Positions 1 to 11,229 of a DNA stretch of 64,000 nucleotides are shown here, one piece after another. The notes beneath the pieces are model-generated. The model searched no databases and was not told where the DNA came from. It was given only the letters and a program-made list of their open reading frames with translations. The position numbers were made by a program, and so were the translations under genes. The stretch lies in contig OZ024743.1 of the NCBI GenBank assembly GCA_964016885.1, positions 173,054,782-173,118,781 of the forward strand, written 5' to 3'. Source of the stretch: Eledone cirrhosa. Taxonomy: Eukaryota > Mollusca > Cephalopoda > Octopoda > Eledonidae. Position 1 is the stretch's first letter. Each line of letters begins with the position of its first letter.

Positions 1-5
1 TCATC

Positions 6-570
6 ATGCAGAAACAACATCTGAATATTTCTACAAAGAACATACCCGTACCCAGCAGGAAAACATACCTAAAACTCCTGATACAGAAAACAGACGCGTT
101 CATTAAAAGTTTGCGTTGGCGTGCCTTTTATTTCGATAATCAGGGAAAAGCAGACAAGAAACAGGATAAATTTGGGTTTAAAACCTATAATAACCCTCCG
201 AGTAACCCAGCATTGCTACCCTTCGAAAATAATGTCTTGGAACTCACACGGAGAATCAAATTTCGGAATAGAAGCAGGACCTGAAGAATAGAATTCGTTC
301 TATTAAGGATTCTAATGCCGTGCACGTCCATTCCGACAAAACTGGCAATCAAGTGGAGCGCAGTACTTACCATCAACTGCTACATAATTCTGTAACTAAT
401 TCCGTAAAACTAATCGGAGCGTCATTAATGAAATCAACGATGCTGGGTTTAAAATCACCTCTGATCTCAACATCCTGGACCGGACTGAACCTCTGGACCC
501 TATTTCTCCCCACTTTACCCTGAACAACCCCTCTATTCGGCTTATTACAAAGTCCGATTTAGGTAGCTAG
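6..570 (+). pseudogene. Penelope-like element (PLE) N-terminal fragment
   Basis: The first frame (6-284) reads a PLE N-terminal region with the motif 'SLRWRAFYF' followed by 'KFGFKTYNNPPSNPALLPFE'. After a frameshift near 285, it continues with 'VHVHSDKTGNQVER' and, in another frame near 480-570, with 'HFTLNNPSIRLITKSDLG'. That last motif is the start of the PLE reverse transcriptase ('RLI.PSKSDIG'). The same order of motifs is seen in the minus-strand copies at 17.7-16.8 kb and 64-63.2 kb of this window, which supports the call. At least two frameshifts and the abrupt end at about 570 make it a dead 5' piece. The product would have been the retroelement polyprotein. The true 5' end lies outside the window. 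Confidence 0.8.
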
Positions 571-1092
571 TCCGATTGTAGAGCTAATTAAGTTGAATGG
601 ACTCGGCTGCTATTTCTAGCTGTCGATAATCCTATTCACGCCACTGGGATGACGCAGTACGATGTCTGTATTTTTTATAAAATGCAACACGTGGTTCGAA
701 TCATTCACAGATTTGCATTTGATGTGTAAACGCAGATGGTTGGATCTTCTCCTTTGGTGACCATCCGGGATTTGACCGCTGTGATTTACTGGTTAATTGG
801 TGAAATATATTTTTTATTTAAAGAAATATATACAAAGGAGATTAATCATTTTAAAAGGTATCTACATTTGAAGTTCTAATTAAACTTTAATTGGTTACCT
901 ACCTAGCTGTGTGTGCTTACGCACTTTACAAATTATTCCCTGAGATTGTTTCATGTGTTTATTTTATATATATATGTGTCAATCTACTTCTAGTTGATAT
1001 AAAATGCTCAGATCTATTCATTGGAATCTTTGAGCTTATTCTGCAGTGAATATGGCGCATGCCTCTCAGACATGACAACCTTAATTTAATTT

Positions 1093-1093
<1 letters not shown>
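571..1093. other. No gene recognised
   Basis: Unique-looking AT-rich sequence with no coding frame, no structured RNA and no repeat I can match to another part of the window. Confidence 0.5.

Positions 1094-1162
<69 letters not shown>
1094..1162. repeat. (TA)n microsatellite
   Basis: About 69 bp of uninterrupted TA. The open frame read through it on the minus strand is low-complexity Ile-Tyr and not a gene. It adjoins the palindromic element that follows. Confidence 0.97.
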
Positions 1163-1165
<3 letters not shown>

Positions 1166-1440
1166 GAATATAAAAGAGAGATAAACACAGATATATACAT
1201 ATATGTGTTCAAATCGTAAGGGACCAAATTCGCTAGGGTGAAAAAAATACTAACTATGAACAATAGGGTTTGTCAGACTCAATTTAAAAGAATAAATCAA
1301 GAAAAGAAATGCAAACCGATATTGCGGTAACTGCCAGACATCCAGACAGCTTTTGGTATTGCTGTTTTGCAATTTTAGTGAAGGGAATTACCAATTCTTT
1401 TGCTTATCAGTGGGTGATGAGCAAAAGAATTGGTACCTAG
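1163..1440 (-). repeat. Relic of 126-bp hammerhead repeat family
   Basis: Read on the minus strand, 1163-1430 matches the repeat at 19300-19745, including the outer segment with 'acagatatatacatatatgt'. The hammerhead core region is 1338-1417. CUGAUGA is changed to CUGAUAA (1404-1410) and GAAA is changed to AAAA, while the 'CAGC..GCUGUC' stem III and GUC triplet remain. It is therefore a damaged ribozyme. The 1390-1436 part is also locally palindromic (arms around 'accaattcttttgc'). Confidence 0.65.
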
Positions 1441-1453
1441 GTGATCAGATTAG

Positions 1454-1640
1454 ATGTGTTCCGAGGCCATAGTATCTAGAATAAGGACGGGTTGGAAGAA
1501 GTGTAGGGAGCTGCTTCCTCTGTTGATAAAGAAGGGTTTCTCCCTGCGTATGAAAGAGCGGTTATATGATGCCTGTGTGAGATGCGCGATGCTGCATGGT
1601 AGTGAGACATGGGCAGCAACATGGGCAGCATATTTGTATT
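1454..1640 (+). pseudogene. LINE fragment, region after the reverse transcriptase
   Basis: The frame contains '[34 protein letters not shown]'-type sequence (a run of motifs around KERLYDACVR and MLHGSETW). That is the conserved segment just after the RT domain in LINEs of the kind also found at 33.4-33.8 kb (minus) and 20.56-20.9 kb (plus). Only about 60 codons are preserved and both sides run into unrelated sequence, so it is a short dead fragment. Confidence 0.7.
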
Positions 1641-2020
1641 ATTTTTTTGTAACTTTTCTTACTCAGGTCATTAGGCACCTTCATAGCCCCCTACCCACCT
1701 AAGAACCACACTACTTATAACCCGGACTAACTGGGACCTTAAAATAATTTTAGTCTATTTGCACTTTTCATTGGGTTGCTACCATTCGACTTGTGTGGTG
1801 GCTTTTCCCGTCTGCGCGCTGGGCACTCGGAAAGTTAAGCCTTCCTTGAGGGATTGGAAAAATAAATTTCTCCTCTTTCGGTAAACGAAATTACTCGGAG
1901 CGGCGCTTTGCCCCGGTCCCACCGCGCCGCCTGTTTTGGCCGCCATATTATACTTATACTTATAAACTCCAGGTTTATAAGTATCAAAATGAAAATCCGA
2001 AGGCAAGGTAAAATTCCAAT

Positions 2021-2106
2021 CATTTAATCACGACACATGTTTCAATAAGAGATAGATCGATTGTGAAGCCATGATCGATTATCACTGATCTCATCAGGTG
2101 AAAATG
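2021..2106 (-). ncRNA. Hammerhead ribozyme, type I, long stem II
   Basis: Minus-strand reading. Stem I 5' strand CAUUUUCAC (2106-2098) precedes CUGAUGA (2097-2091). Stem II (2090-2044) is an imperfect hairpin of about 16 bp capped by the self-complementary AUCGAU pair. GAAA (2043-2040) follows. Stem III is C-G plus A-U with loop AUGU, then cleavage triplet GUC (2034-2032). Stem I 3' strand GUGAUUAAAUG (2031-2021) pairs as UCAC/GUGA and CAUUU/AAAUG around a 2-nt bulge. All core positions are canonical. The host repeat could not be named; a retrotransposon relic is likely. Cleavage would fall after the C at 2032. Confidence 0.8.
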
Positions 2107-2206
2107 AATTGTCTTCAAATTCTTGATATGAGGGAGAAAAAAATAACGATGTTCTCTCACAGAATTCATTCCCTCATATGAAAACACACCAGTCAGAGAC
2201 ACGGCG

Positions 2207-3620
2207 ACTACTATTAACTTCAGTTGAGGTCATAAAAGTTGTCGGATTTCTATCGCTGCAAAAGACGCTGGACATCAATCAAATCTGTAGGGATATAGTT
2301 AATGTGAGTGGGTACACACACACTCCACACCCACATACACCGGCTCGTGGTCAAAGAAAGAAATATATACATATACATACACATATGAACACAGTATCAG
2401 ACCTGTAGAATTATACATGGTCACAGTTATTGTGGGTGGGTACACACACACTCTCACATACACAGAAGCGATGTCAGAGAAAAAAATAGTTAAGGAAACA
2501 AATATAAGAATGTACCAACACAGCATTCACCGAAAGTTAGTTCACAAAACAACAGATGCTATACTGGTCAAATCGCAATTTGACGATGTAAATTGGAAAT
2601 ATTGGGTTAACCAACGCCCCATACTCCCCCCACACACAAGCAAGTAAGTTCAGTCCAGTGTTCTGCTATACGTGTATAGATTGAATTGTAACATCCATAT
2701 CTTCAAGTGTATGTTATGGTATATACACATCCGAATCGTCCAAAAAAGGGTGTGTCTGGGTATACACACATCCATGTGAAGAGCAAGCAATCAGCTCATA
2801 TCGAACTCAGTATGTACCGCTGTCCCATTGAGAATCCGAGTCACCAAATCCGTGCGTGCAAGCAACCGCAATGTAGGCCAGCAAGGTGCTCCGTGTAGCG
2901 TTGGGTATTGGGTAAATGCGTCAGTAAGTGTGATTTCCGTCATATGGGCCAATGAACTTTTAAGATAGTTGTTTGAGTGGTGGAAGTGTGTTATCCAACA
3001 CAGAAAGTGAAGTAAAAAAACCAGGGTAGTAAAATCCAGAGGATGTGTGTAGGCCCACTAATGGTGTGTAAGTAATATTGTTCAATCCGTAACAGTGAGT
3101 CCTCCATGGTTAGATGATTACGGATCAAAACCTAGTGTAGTGTTCAGTCGGTAGGAACGTGACAGTCGTAATTGTGGGAGCTCAATGTCTAAAGGAAACG
3201 CGTACTGTGTGTAGAGTTATGTATAGAGAGCGCAATCGGTCCTAACTAAGTGTGTAATACGACCAGCTATATTCCAACTGAGAGAACTCAATGGTTAGGG
3301 TATCTTAAAGTAAAGGTAGGTGCGCGTAATCGGTCATGCCTGAGTGTGCAATCAATTACTAACTAAGTATTCTAAGTGTGTAATCAATCTAACTATATAC
3401 TAGCTAGGTATTCTAAAAAAGTGCACTCAGCTGTGAGAACTCCGTGGAAACAGGCCGAGTATCGTTTGTAAGTTCGCAAACAATCTTAGCCGTCTAACTA
3501 TCTGAGTGTGTGACTGTCTGTTTATTGAGAGAACTCTATGGCTAAAGTAGAGAGGGGGGAGTTAGTGGTGGGTTACCTTCCAAAAATCCTGCGGAAGGTT
3601 TTCGAGGTTCTATGTTGGTA
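2207..3620. other. No gene; degenerate microsatellites and internal repeats
   Basis: Contains two copies of a 'gggtacacacacact' block (2310 and 2439) and, at 3240-3420, several loosely repeated phrases such as 'agtgtgtaatcaatct' and 'gagaactcaatgg'. These suggest an old, eroded tandem repeat. Open frames here are short and lack recognisable motifs. Confidence 0.5.
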
Positions 3621-3690
3621 GTTGCTGAAAAAATCAGGTCTCCTATTAATTAATAGGGGGCCGCCACTAATAATATTAAAGGTTTCAGCT

Positions 3691-3784
3691 ATACATAATT
3701 TGCAAACACCAGTGCTGCCGTTATATATATATATATATATACATATATATATAACGGCAGCACTGGTGTTTGCAAATTATGTAT
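3691..3784. repeat. Perfect 34-bp inverted repeat around (TA)n
   Basis: Left arm 3691-3724 and right arm 3751-3784 are exact reverse complements built on 'gcaaacaccagtgctgccg'. The loop is a TA/CA tract of 26 bp. It resembles a fold-back MITE whose centre has been replaced by, or has grown, a microsatellite. A third partial copy of 'tgtttgcaaattat' follows at 3789. Confidence 0.85.
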
Positions 3785-3825
3785 ATATGTGTTTGCAAAT
3801 TATATATATATATATAAATATATAT

Positions 3826-4150
3826 ATATATGAAAGACGTAAAATAAGAAAATTATAAAAGTTAACTTACTTCCTAAAATTTCACTCCAACTAATTAGTT
3901 TCTGAAAGGGAATAAACATGGTTTCCGAACGGAACAACATGGAGAAAATCCTTTCGTCATCAGGAAGTCTATTCTCAGCTAAGTTCCCAGGCAATGCGTG
4001 GACACAGGGAACTTATACAAAAATAATCCAGTGGATGGAAAAAAAGCAAGCGAGGACTAAATTCCCGGACATTGAAAAAAATCACTGCCTACTTGGTCGG
4101 TGGCAAATTCAAAAGAATCAATCACGTGACATCGAGGTTAATCAGTGAGG
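3826..4150 (+). repeat. Half copy of the large palindromic element
   Basis: Starts 'tatgaaagacgtaaaata' and runs through 'atggtttccgaacggaac' to the segment around 'cacgtgacatcgaggtta'. It matches one arm of the palindrome at 4255-4985 but lacks a partner arm. It keeps a stretch (4030-4150) that lies next to the centre of the neighbouring palindrome. Confidence 0.75.
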
Positions 4151-4254
4151 AGTGGGGTGCTAATAAGACAGTAGCCTGACTATTACTATGAACCATAGTA
4201 GTAGTTTTGGCAAATTTTTGCTCAACAAAATAATTTGGAGATAATTATAAAGAA

Positions 4255-4980
4255 TTAGTATATCTACCAACATATATATATACAGATGCATACCTATGCT
4301 AGAAAATATATAGGTTTTGTCTTAGTAACTTTGTGGTTCAATGCAAGGGGATGCAGAACAATTATATGAAAGACGTAAAATAAGAAAATTATAAAAATTA
4401 ACTTACTTACTAAAATTTCACTCCAACTAATTAGTTTCTGAAAGGGAATAAACATGGTTTCCGAACGGAACAACATGGAGAAAATCCTTTCGGCATCAGG
4501 AAGTCTATTCTCAGCTAAGTTCCCAGGCAATGCGTGGACACAGAGAACTTATACAAAAATAATTCAGATTAACCTCGATGTCACGTGATTGATTCTTTTG
4601 AATTTGCCACCGACCAAGTAGGCAGTGATTTTTTCAATGTCCTGGAATTTAGTCCTCGCTTCCTTTTTTCCATCCACTGAATTATTTTTGTATAAGTTCC
4701 CTGTGTCCACGCATTGCCTGGGAACTTAGCTGACAATAGGCTTCCTGATGACGAAAGGATTTTCTCCATGTTGTTCCGTTCGGAAACCATCTTTTTTCCC
4801 TTTCAGAAACTAATTAGTTGGAGTGAAATTTTAGTAAGTTAATTTTTATAATTTTCTTATTTTACGTCTTTCATATAATTGTTCTGCATCCCCTTGCATT
4901 GAACCACAAAGTTACTAAGACAAAACCTATATATTTGCTAGCATAGGTATGCATCTGTATATATATGTTGGTAGATATAC

Positions 4981-4985
<5 letters not shown>
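4255..4985. repeat. 730-bp near-perfect palindrome (fold-back/MITE-like)
   Basis: The outer ends 'agtatatctaccaacatata' at 4257 and its complement near 4960-4980 are mirror images. So are the inner blocks around 'gaaagacgtaaaataag', 'aactaattagtttctgaaa' and 'gcaatgcgtggacacag'. The axis lies at roughly 4570-4680; the right arm carries an extra 110 bp that is present in the half copy at 3826-4150. No coding frame is shared by the arms. Such structures are typical of fold-back transposons or MITEs that have doubled by replication across the ends. Confidence 0.8.
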
Positions 4986-5054
<69 letters not shown>

Positions 5055-5099
5055 ATAGAATACTATTAGCTTCTCGCTAAAACAATCTCTATACCTTTC

Positions 5100-5144
<45 letters not shown>
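4986..5144. repeat. (TA)n tracts
   Basis: Two TA runs (4986-5051 and 5103-5144) separated by about 50 bp of unique sequence. They flank the 3' end of the LINE fragment that follows on the minus strand. Confidence 0.95.
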
Positions 5145-5146
<2 letters not shown>

Positions 5147-5437
5147 ACGGGTAAAATTCCCGAGATCCATGGACGAGTTCTCTCCAGCGGTCTCTGTCCC
5201 TCATTATCGCTGCCATGTCCTGCATCTCCAACAGACCAGTGTCTGTCCTTAGGGCATCAACATACGTTAACCTTGGTCTTCCTCTTCTAGTGTGTCCATG
5301 TAGGGGCTCCCAAAGGAGTACTGAGTGCAATGTCAACTCTAGATGTCGGTGAGCATGTCCAGCTAACCTCAATCTCCTCTGTGTCACTTTTGAGCTGACT
5401 TTTGGGATGCTCTGAGTTTTTCATCCTCAGTGTATAC
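5145..5437 (-). pseudogene. RTE-type LINE 3' fragment
   Basis: Minus-strand frame with 'TQRRLRLAGHAHRH', 'LRTDTGLLEMQDMAAIM' and '[16 protein letters not shown]' just before the 3' end, which abuts (TA)n. The same C-terminal segment appears at 9375-9707 and 27598-27797, each time ending at (TA)n. This fits 5'-truncated copies of one LINE family whose 3' end carries or targets TA repeats. It is broken at its 5' side by the palindromic MITE at 5438. Confidence 0.8.
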
Positions 5438-5840
5438 TGGTAAACGGAAAAGAAAATGCTGACAAATTGTTCCCAGTGAAAAATAGTTTAATGAGGAATA
5501 AGTAAAAATTAGTAATAGTATTGGTTAGTATTCAGTTTTGGTTTTAAGTTTTATCGGTTGCGCATTTCTAATGCTTTTCAAAATAATTTTGAGATAGAGC
5601 GCCCGTGATGTTTGCTCTAATTAGAGCAAACATCACGGGCGCTCTATCTCAAAATTATTTTGAAAAGCATTAGAAATGCGCAACCGGTAAAACTTAAAAC
5701 CAAAACTGAATACTAACCAATACTATTACTAATTTTTACTTATTCCTCATTAAACTATTTTTCACTGGGAACAATTTGTCAGCATTTTCTTTTCCGTTTA
5801 CCAATATATCATAACTCGTGTGTTACACCTCTATTCTTTT
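5438..5840. repeat. Palindromic MITE, family P (copy 1)
   Basis: Arms 5438-5620 and 5621-5803 are nearly exact reverse complements meeting at 'tttgctctaa/ttagagcaaa'. The right arm continues another 37 bp to 'ctctattctttta', the family terminus. The left terminus is missing where the LINE fragment joins. Three further copies lie at 10544, 12203 and 26488. Confidence 0.85.
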
Positions 5841-5869
5841 AAATATATATATATATATATATCACGTGG

Positions 5870-6505
5870 TACAACCCACCCTACTCAGCGACCCTAACGA
5901 ACAGCCTGGCCCAGTCATTCTTTAGAGCACTAGATAAATGCTTCCAGAGCGACCAAAGATACCACAAGATCTTCAACAGACAGACTGTGAAGCTCTCGTA
6001 TTCTACCACGCGCAACGTAGCCCAGCACATAGCTAGCATCAATAGGGATAGATTTAGAAACTACACACAACCAGAATCTGGCAATATAAGCACCAAGCAG
6101 AGCCATGTGTAGGGAAGGAAGGGTGGACCCGGTACTCACCCTGGGAACCCAAACAGACCCGGGGACCCCCACCGAGCCCAGGAGAAGACCACCCTATAAT
6201 ACGCAACGGGAACCCCACATTAGGCACTCGGGGGTCGACCACCTTCTGCAACTGCAGAACCCCCACATTATGGCCCCTTAGTAATGAATGCCTCAGGAAG
6301 AACTTAATATACGGATGTAGAGTAAAAAAACGCAACTCAGAGAGCACCTTTACATAGGAGCCACACCAACGAGCTTCAAAGACATGGTATAACCATCGCC
6401 ATTCCTTTAATAGGGAGGACAAAAGGAAAAGTACGGCTCTTTCCGAACTGATCTGGAAGCTGAAGCTGGACACGACCCCGTACTCTCTGGCCTGGTCCAA
6501 GACGT
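5870..6505 (+). pseudogene. PLE fragment, linker and GIY-YIG region
   Basis: Forward frames contain 'NPTLGTRGSTTFCNCRTP', 'ECLRKNLIYGCRVKK' and 'STALSELIWKLKLD'. This is the Cys-rich lead-in and GIY-YIG-type endonuclease segment typical of the PLE C-terminus ('LSELIW.LK' is very characteristic and recurs at 61.7 kb). Stops interrupt it. The long minus-strand open frame in the same place has no homology and is a shadow. At about 6506 it is joined directly to another PLE piece that starts earlier in the protein, so two copies abut in the same orientation. Confidence 0.75.
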
Positions 6506-7730
6506 GAGTATGGGCGCCAGCGATTCGGTGGAGGTTACAGTTGTTATCGGCCTTTTCCTACTTTTCTCTATCAAGGAAGAATTCCCTAATGTAGGCGGCG
6601 GCCTGTATCGTGATGACGGTTTTTTACCATGACCAAGTGCAGTCCCCGTGCTTGCGACAGGTTAAGAAAGAACACACAGCTTTCTTGTGAGGCCAACCTT
6701 TCTGCTGTAAACTACCTCGACGTTACCCTCAACGTTTTGAATGGCTTGCACTACACTATAGAAAACCGAATGATACCCTTAATTACATCAGTAAGCATTC
6801 TAGCCATCCTGCCAGCATAACCAGGAACCTGGTAAGAAACGTTTCATTGAGGCTTTCTCGTCTATCTACAAACAAACATATTTTCACCAATCATTCCACA
6901 TATTGCAATGAAGCTCTTGCTCAGAGTGGATTTGTCGACAAGGTAGTATATACTAAGTATGAGCATAAACATAGGAAAAATAGATCCCGACGCATTATAT
7001 AGTATAACCCACCATATAATATGGAGGAGGCCTCACCATTAGCTAATATCTTTCTCTCCCTAATTAAGAAGCATTTCCCCTCAGCATATAAATATAACAA
7101 CATTGTTAATAGAAATACCGTTAAAATATCTTACTCCATGACTCCTAACTTTGCACATAACATCACTGTATCAAATTTAGCCAAATTACCTAGCCGTAGT
7201 AACACTAGCAACCCTGTAGCTAGCACTATCTGTAATTGTAGGAATCAGGAAGACTGCCCTCTATTTGGGAAATGCCTCTCCAGTAATATTGTCTACAAAC
7301 GTAAGGTCGACACACCCACGTTTAGTAGGGCCTACATAGGGTTAACTGCCAATAGATTCAAGTAGCATCTTTACATGCACACCCTTTCTTTTCTTAACCT
7401 TTTAAGAAGGAACATGATGTTACTTTCAGCTTATATCTGGAGTCTAAAAGACAACCACACCCAATATAGGTTACACTGGGAGATCCTAGCTGGAGCTAGA
7501 TCGTATAATCGTATAATGGAAAAAAAAAGACCATGCGATTTTTGCGCCGCTGAAGCCCTGGAAATACTTTAAAGCCAATGGTCACATCTTAAACAAAAGA
7601 TCTGAAGCAATTTCGGCTTGTAAACATAAATTGGATAAAACTTTCCTGTATTACAGCCGCACATTATACCCTAACGGATAGTACGAACAATACACGGATA
7701 ACTTACGTCTTGATGTGGTAGATAAGTATA
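6506..7730 (+). pseudogene. PLE fragment: RT core (YRDD) to GIY-YIG end
   Basis: Begins with 'MGASDSVEVTVVIGLFLL', the PLE RT motif that precedes the catalytic box, and reaches 'GGLYRDDGFF' at about 6600-6625 (catalytic YRDD). It then continues through 'VNYLDVTLN', a basic linker with 'SLRLSRLSTNK', the zinc-ligand stretch 'CNCRNQEDCPL' at 7228-7262, 'AYIGLTANRFK' (YIG motif, about 7330) and 'CDFCAAEALEIL' at the C-terminus. Frameshifts and stops occur at about 6820, 7000 and 7364. Catalytic residues of the RT palm are retained, but the gene is dead. Confidence 0.85.
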
Positions 7731-8074
7731 TTTTATGTTTATACCATTACTTATTTGTATAGGTAAGTATATCTTACCAGTCTGTTTGTGGAGGTACGTA
7801 TACTTTTTCGTACGTATATATGGTTGTATAGATGTATATTATATATACGTGTATGTGTGTACATGGTTGTGTGTATATGTGTATTTCGTGTTTGTGTGTA
7901 TATATGTATATATGTGTATATATGTATATATTAATATATATATATATATATATATATACATGTGTGTGTGTGTGAGCGCGTGTGTGTATGGATGTATGGG
8001 ATGTGTGTATGTGCTTGTGTATGTATGTGTATCATGGATATGTTTATATTTGCGTGTGTGTATTTATATAGACA

Positions 8075-8151
<77 letters not shown>

Positions 8152-8700
8152 GTGTGTGTGTGTTGTGCGTGTTTATGTATATGTATGTATGTGTATATGT
8201 TTATATATATATATGTGTATATATGTACGTATATATATATATATATATATATGGATTATTGTTATGTATGTGTATGAGTTGGTGTAAGTATGTATATGCG
8301 GGTGAGCGTGTGTGTATATATATATATGTTTGTATTTTATATACACATATATGTTTATATGTCCATGTGTATATACGGGTATGTATGAGTGTGTATGTGT
8401 GTTTTCACGTATGTATGTTGAACATATGTGTATTAACGTGTAGGTATGTGTGTGTGTTATATATGTATACGCGTGTGTATTTTTTATATGCATATATAAT
8501 TATATGTATGCACACACATATATATGTGTGTATTTGGTGTATACGTTCGTATGTGTGTGGGTATAAGTGTCGTGACTGGTTTACGTACGTGTGTGTGTGT
8601 TTATGTGTATGTGCTTGTATATGTTCATACGCCGTGCGTTTTCGTGTATGCAATTGTATGTACGTATATAGATGTGTGTATGTATATATATAATTGTATA
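7731..8700. repeat. Complex (GT/TA/ATGT)n low-complexity block
   Basis: Nearly 1 kb of alternating TG, TA and TATG repeats, including a pure TA tract at 8082-8147. The long Tyr/Ile/Val/Cys frames on both strands are artefacts of the repeat. Confidence 0.9.
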
Positions 8701-9065
8701 AATCTGAAATATTATTACTTTTATGATTTTAATGACCTCTGTCGTTTTCTTTCAACAAATTTATTCTTAATTCCGAAGCTGAAAATCATTCGGTTTCCTA
8801 AATAGAATATTAGTCTAATGACTCCATTTATACCATAAACCTGGTTTTGTCTTTGCGTGTAATTGTTCTCATCGTTTCACCTAACGACGTATTATCTTCG
8901 CTTTTTACTGTTCATTGTCAGGGAACAAAAGTATCGTCTTCCTGTTTTCCCTCGCTTGCAACGTTTTTCGAAATATTTTCTTCTGCGTCCACAGATTGAT
9001 TTTTTTAGTTCCGGTGAAAGCAGCGATTCTTTGCTTAAACTTGAACCTGTTATTTTAATAAATAT
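8701..9065. other. No gene; single arm of a hairpin MITE at the right end
   Basis: The last 60 bp ('aaagcagcgattctttgct' and onward to 'ctgttattttaataaatat') match one arm of the hairpin at 32854-32958. The rest is unrecognised. Confidence 0.6.
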
Positions 9066-9372
<307 letters not shown>

Positions 9373-10262
9373 ATCTAGGGTGGGTAAAATTCCAGAGATC
9401 CATGGACGAGTTCTCTCCAGCGGTCTCTGTCCCTCATTATCGCTGCCATGTCCTTCGTCTCCAACAGACCAGTGTCTGTCCTTAGGGCATCAACATACGT
9501 TAACCTTCGTCTTCCTCTTCCAGTGTGTCCATGTAGCGGCTCCCACAGGAGCACTGAGTGCAGTGTCAACTCTGGATGTCGGTGAGCATGTCCAGCTAAC
9601 CTCAGTCTCCTCTGTGTCACTTTTGAGCTAACTTTTGGGAGGCTCCCATACAGCTCTGAGATTTTCATCCTCAGTGTATACTGATTAATGTTCAGAGCCA
9701 TCCACAATCTTGGTCAGTGTCCAAGTCTCAGACCCGTACAGAAGCACAAACTCCACTACAGCAATGAAGAGGCGGATTTTTAGGTCTTTACGAAGATCCG
9801 ACTTCCACACCGATCCCAAGTTGTGGCACGCCGCCCAGGCTTTGCTTTCCTCTCAACCACATCATCTTCCGTATTCCCAATCTTTGCTCCCAAATACAGG
9901 AAGTCCTCAACCAATTCTAGCGGCTCTCCGCCTACATTAGTAATCCCCTCTGGCTTCTCACCATTCTCTACCAGATATTTTGTCTTAGTCTCATTCATTC
10001 TCAGCCCCACACTCATCAACACTGTCTCAACCTCCTGCATCAAATCCTCTGCCTCCTTCGCTGTATTTGTCACCCAAACTATGTCGTCGGCAAATTCAGC
10101 ATCCGATATCTTTTACGCCTTAACTCTCCTGCTCTGAGCCGGTGTTACAGTAAAGCCAGAGTCCTGGTGTTTCTCCAATGCATACAATAGTCCACTACGA
10201 TGATAAAAAGGTAGAGAGCCAATGTATCTCCCTGGAGCACTCCAACCAGAACGGGTTCGGAG
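9373..10262 (-). pseudogene. RTE-type LINE, RT C-terminus to 3' end
   Basis: Minus-strand coding: 'GVLQGDTLALYLFIIVVDY' near 10255-10200, a 'DAEFADDI' catalytic box near 10090 (F/YADD), 'GLRMNETKTKYLV' and 'LVEDFLYLGAKIG' (9780-10073), then 'QRRLRLAGHAHRH' and '[12 protein letters not shown]' (9375-9707). This is the RT palm/thumb and the C-terminal segment of an RTE-like ORF2. Stops and frameshifts break it. It ends at (TA)n. Its 5' continuation is inverted at 10263-10516. Confidence 0.85.
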
Positions 10263-10516
10263 AGGCAAGATCAACCACCAGTCACATCCTGATGCTCAAG
10301 GAGAATATTAGAGGGAGCTAGAGCAAAGTGCCTTCCTGCGGTCATGGGTTTCATTGACTTTAGGAAGGCCTTCGATTCTGTGGACCGTCACTGCCTGAAG
10401 AAGATCTTACAGGCTTATGGAATCCCCAAGAAGATAGTGGACCTGATATCACTGCTCTACACTAATACCAAAGCCGATTTCATCACACCTGATGGGATGA
10501 CAGAGTTCTTTGAGAT
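10263..10516 (+). pseudogene. Inverted 5' segment of the same LINE (twin priming)
   Basis: The forward frame contains 'LPAVMGFIDFRKAFDSVDRH' and 'TPDGMTEFFEI'. This is the RT region that lies immediately upstream of the 'GVLQGDTL' box found at the start of the minus-strand segment at 10262. The two segments together make a contiguous RT in opposite orientations, with the inverted piece at the 5' side. That geometry is the classic product of twin priming. Confidence 0.8.
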
Positions 10517-10517
10517 A

Positions 10518-10543
<26 letters not shown>

Positions 10544-10554
<11 letters not shown>

Positions 10555-10800
10555 AAAGAATAGAGGTGTAACACACAAGTTATTATATATTGGTAAACGG
10601 AATAGAAAATGCTGACAAATTGTTCACAGTTGAAAAATGGTTTAATTAGGAATAAAAGAGTATTAGTGATTGTATGGGTTAGTATTCAGTTGTGGTTTTA
10701 AGTTTTTAAGTTTTTACCGGTTGCGCATTTCTAAATGCTTTTCAAAAATAATTTTGAGATAGAGTGTCCGTGCTGTTTGCTCTTATCAGAGCATAAATCT
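10544..10800 (+). repeat. Palindromic MITE, family P, single arm (copy 2)
   Basis: Runs from the family terminus 'ttaaaagaatagaggtgt' through 'accggttgcgcatttcta' to the centre 'tttgctcttatcagagca'. There the match stops, so only one arm is present. It is preceded by (TA)n. Confidence 0.85.
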
Positions 10801-11220
10801 ACCAAAATATACGGTAGTGTCCAATCCGTATGAAGAACTCAATGTAATCCAAATATCATGAAAAGAGATGTATTCAAAATTCTTTCGATGAAAAACCCAG
10901 GAAAACAGAGTCAAGATAAATTAATAAAAATAATGAATAAAAACAAAGAAACAGTTCCTTATATTAAAAAATTCATCATTTTACGATCATTTCTAGGATA
11001 TATATGTGTGTGTTGTTATGTATATCATATAGATCTATGTAAAAGTTTTACAAACTATCAGAGGGAATATACATACCTACACATATATATGCTGTCTTCA
11101 GAAATAATGATATTTGTTTATTGAAAAAAAACAACAAAGATTTAATATAATAGGTCTGTTTGGGAACAGGTTTTGAATTGACCAATAGAAAAGTAGTAAG
11201 TGGTCAAGTTGATAGAATAG
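10801..11220. other. No gene recognised
   Basis: AT-rich; the 88-codon forward frame at 10858 has no motif that I recognise and is flanked by repeat fragments. Confidence 0.45.
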
Positions 11221-11229
11221 AAGTAGTAG

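Noticed and set aside
4740..4760. CUGAUGA directly followed by C and GAAA in the 730-bp palindrome
   Set aside because: No stem II at all and no cleavable triplet with matching stem I, so not a hammerhead.
6054..6500. 148-codon minus-strand frame with Trp- and Gly-rich sequence
   Set aside because: It is the antisense of a recognisable PLE GIY-YIG segment on the + strand.
7735..8693. Long Tyr/Ile/Val/Cys-rich open frames (up to 243 codons)
   Set aside because: They arise from TA and GT repeats that are open in several frames on both strands; there is no domain or codon structure.
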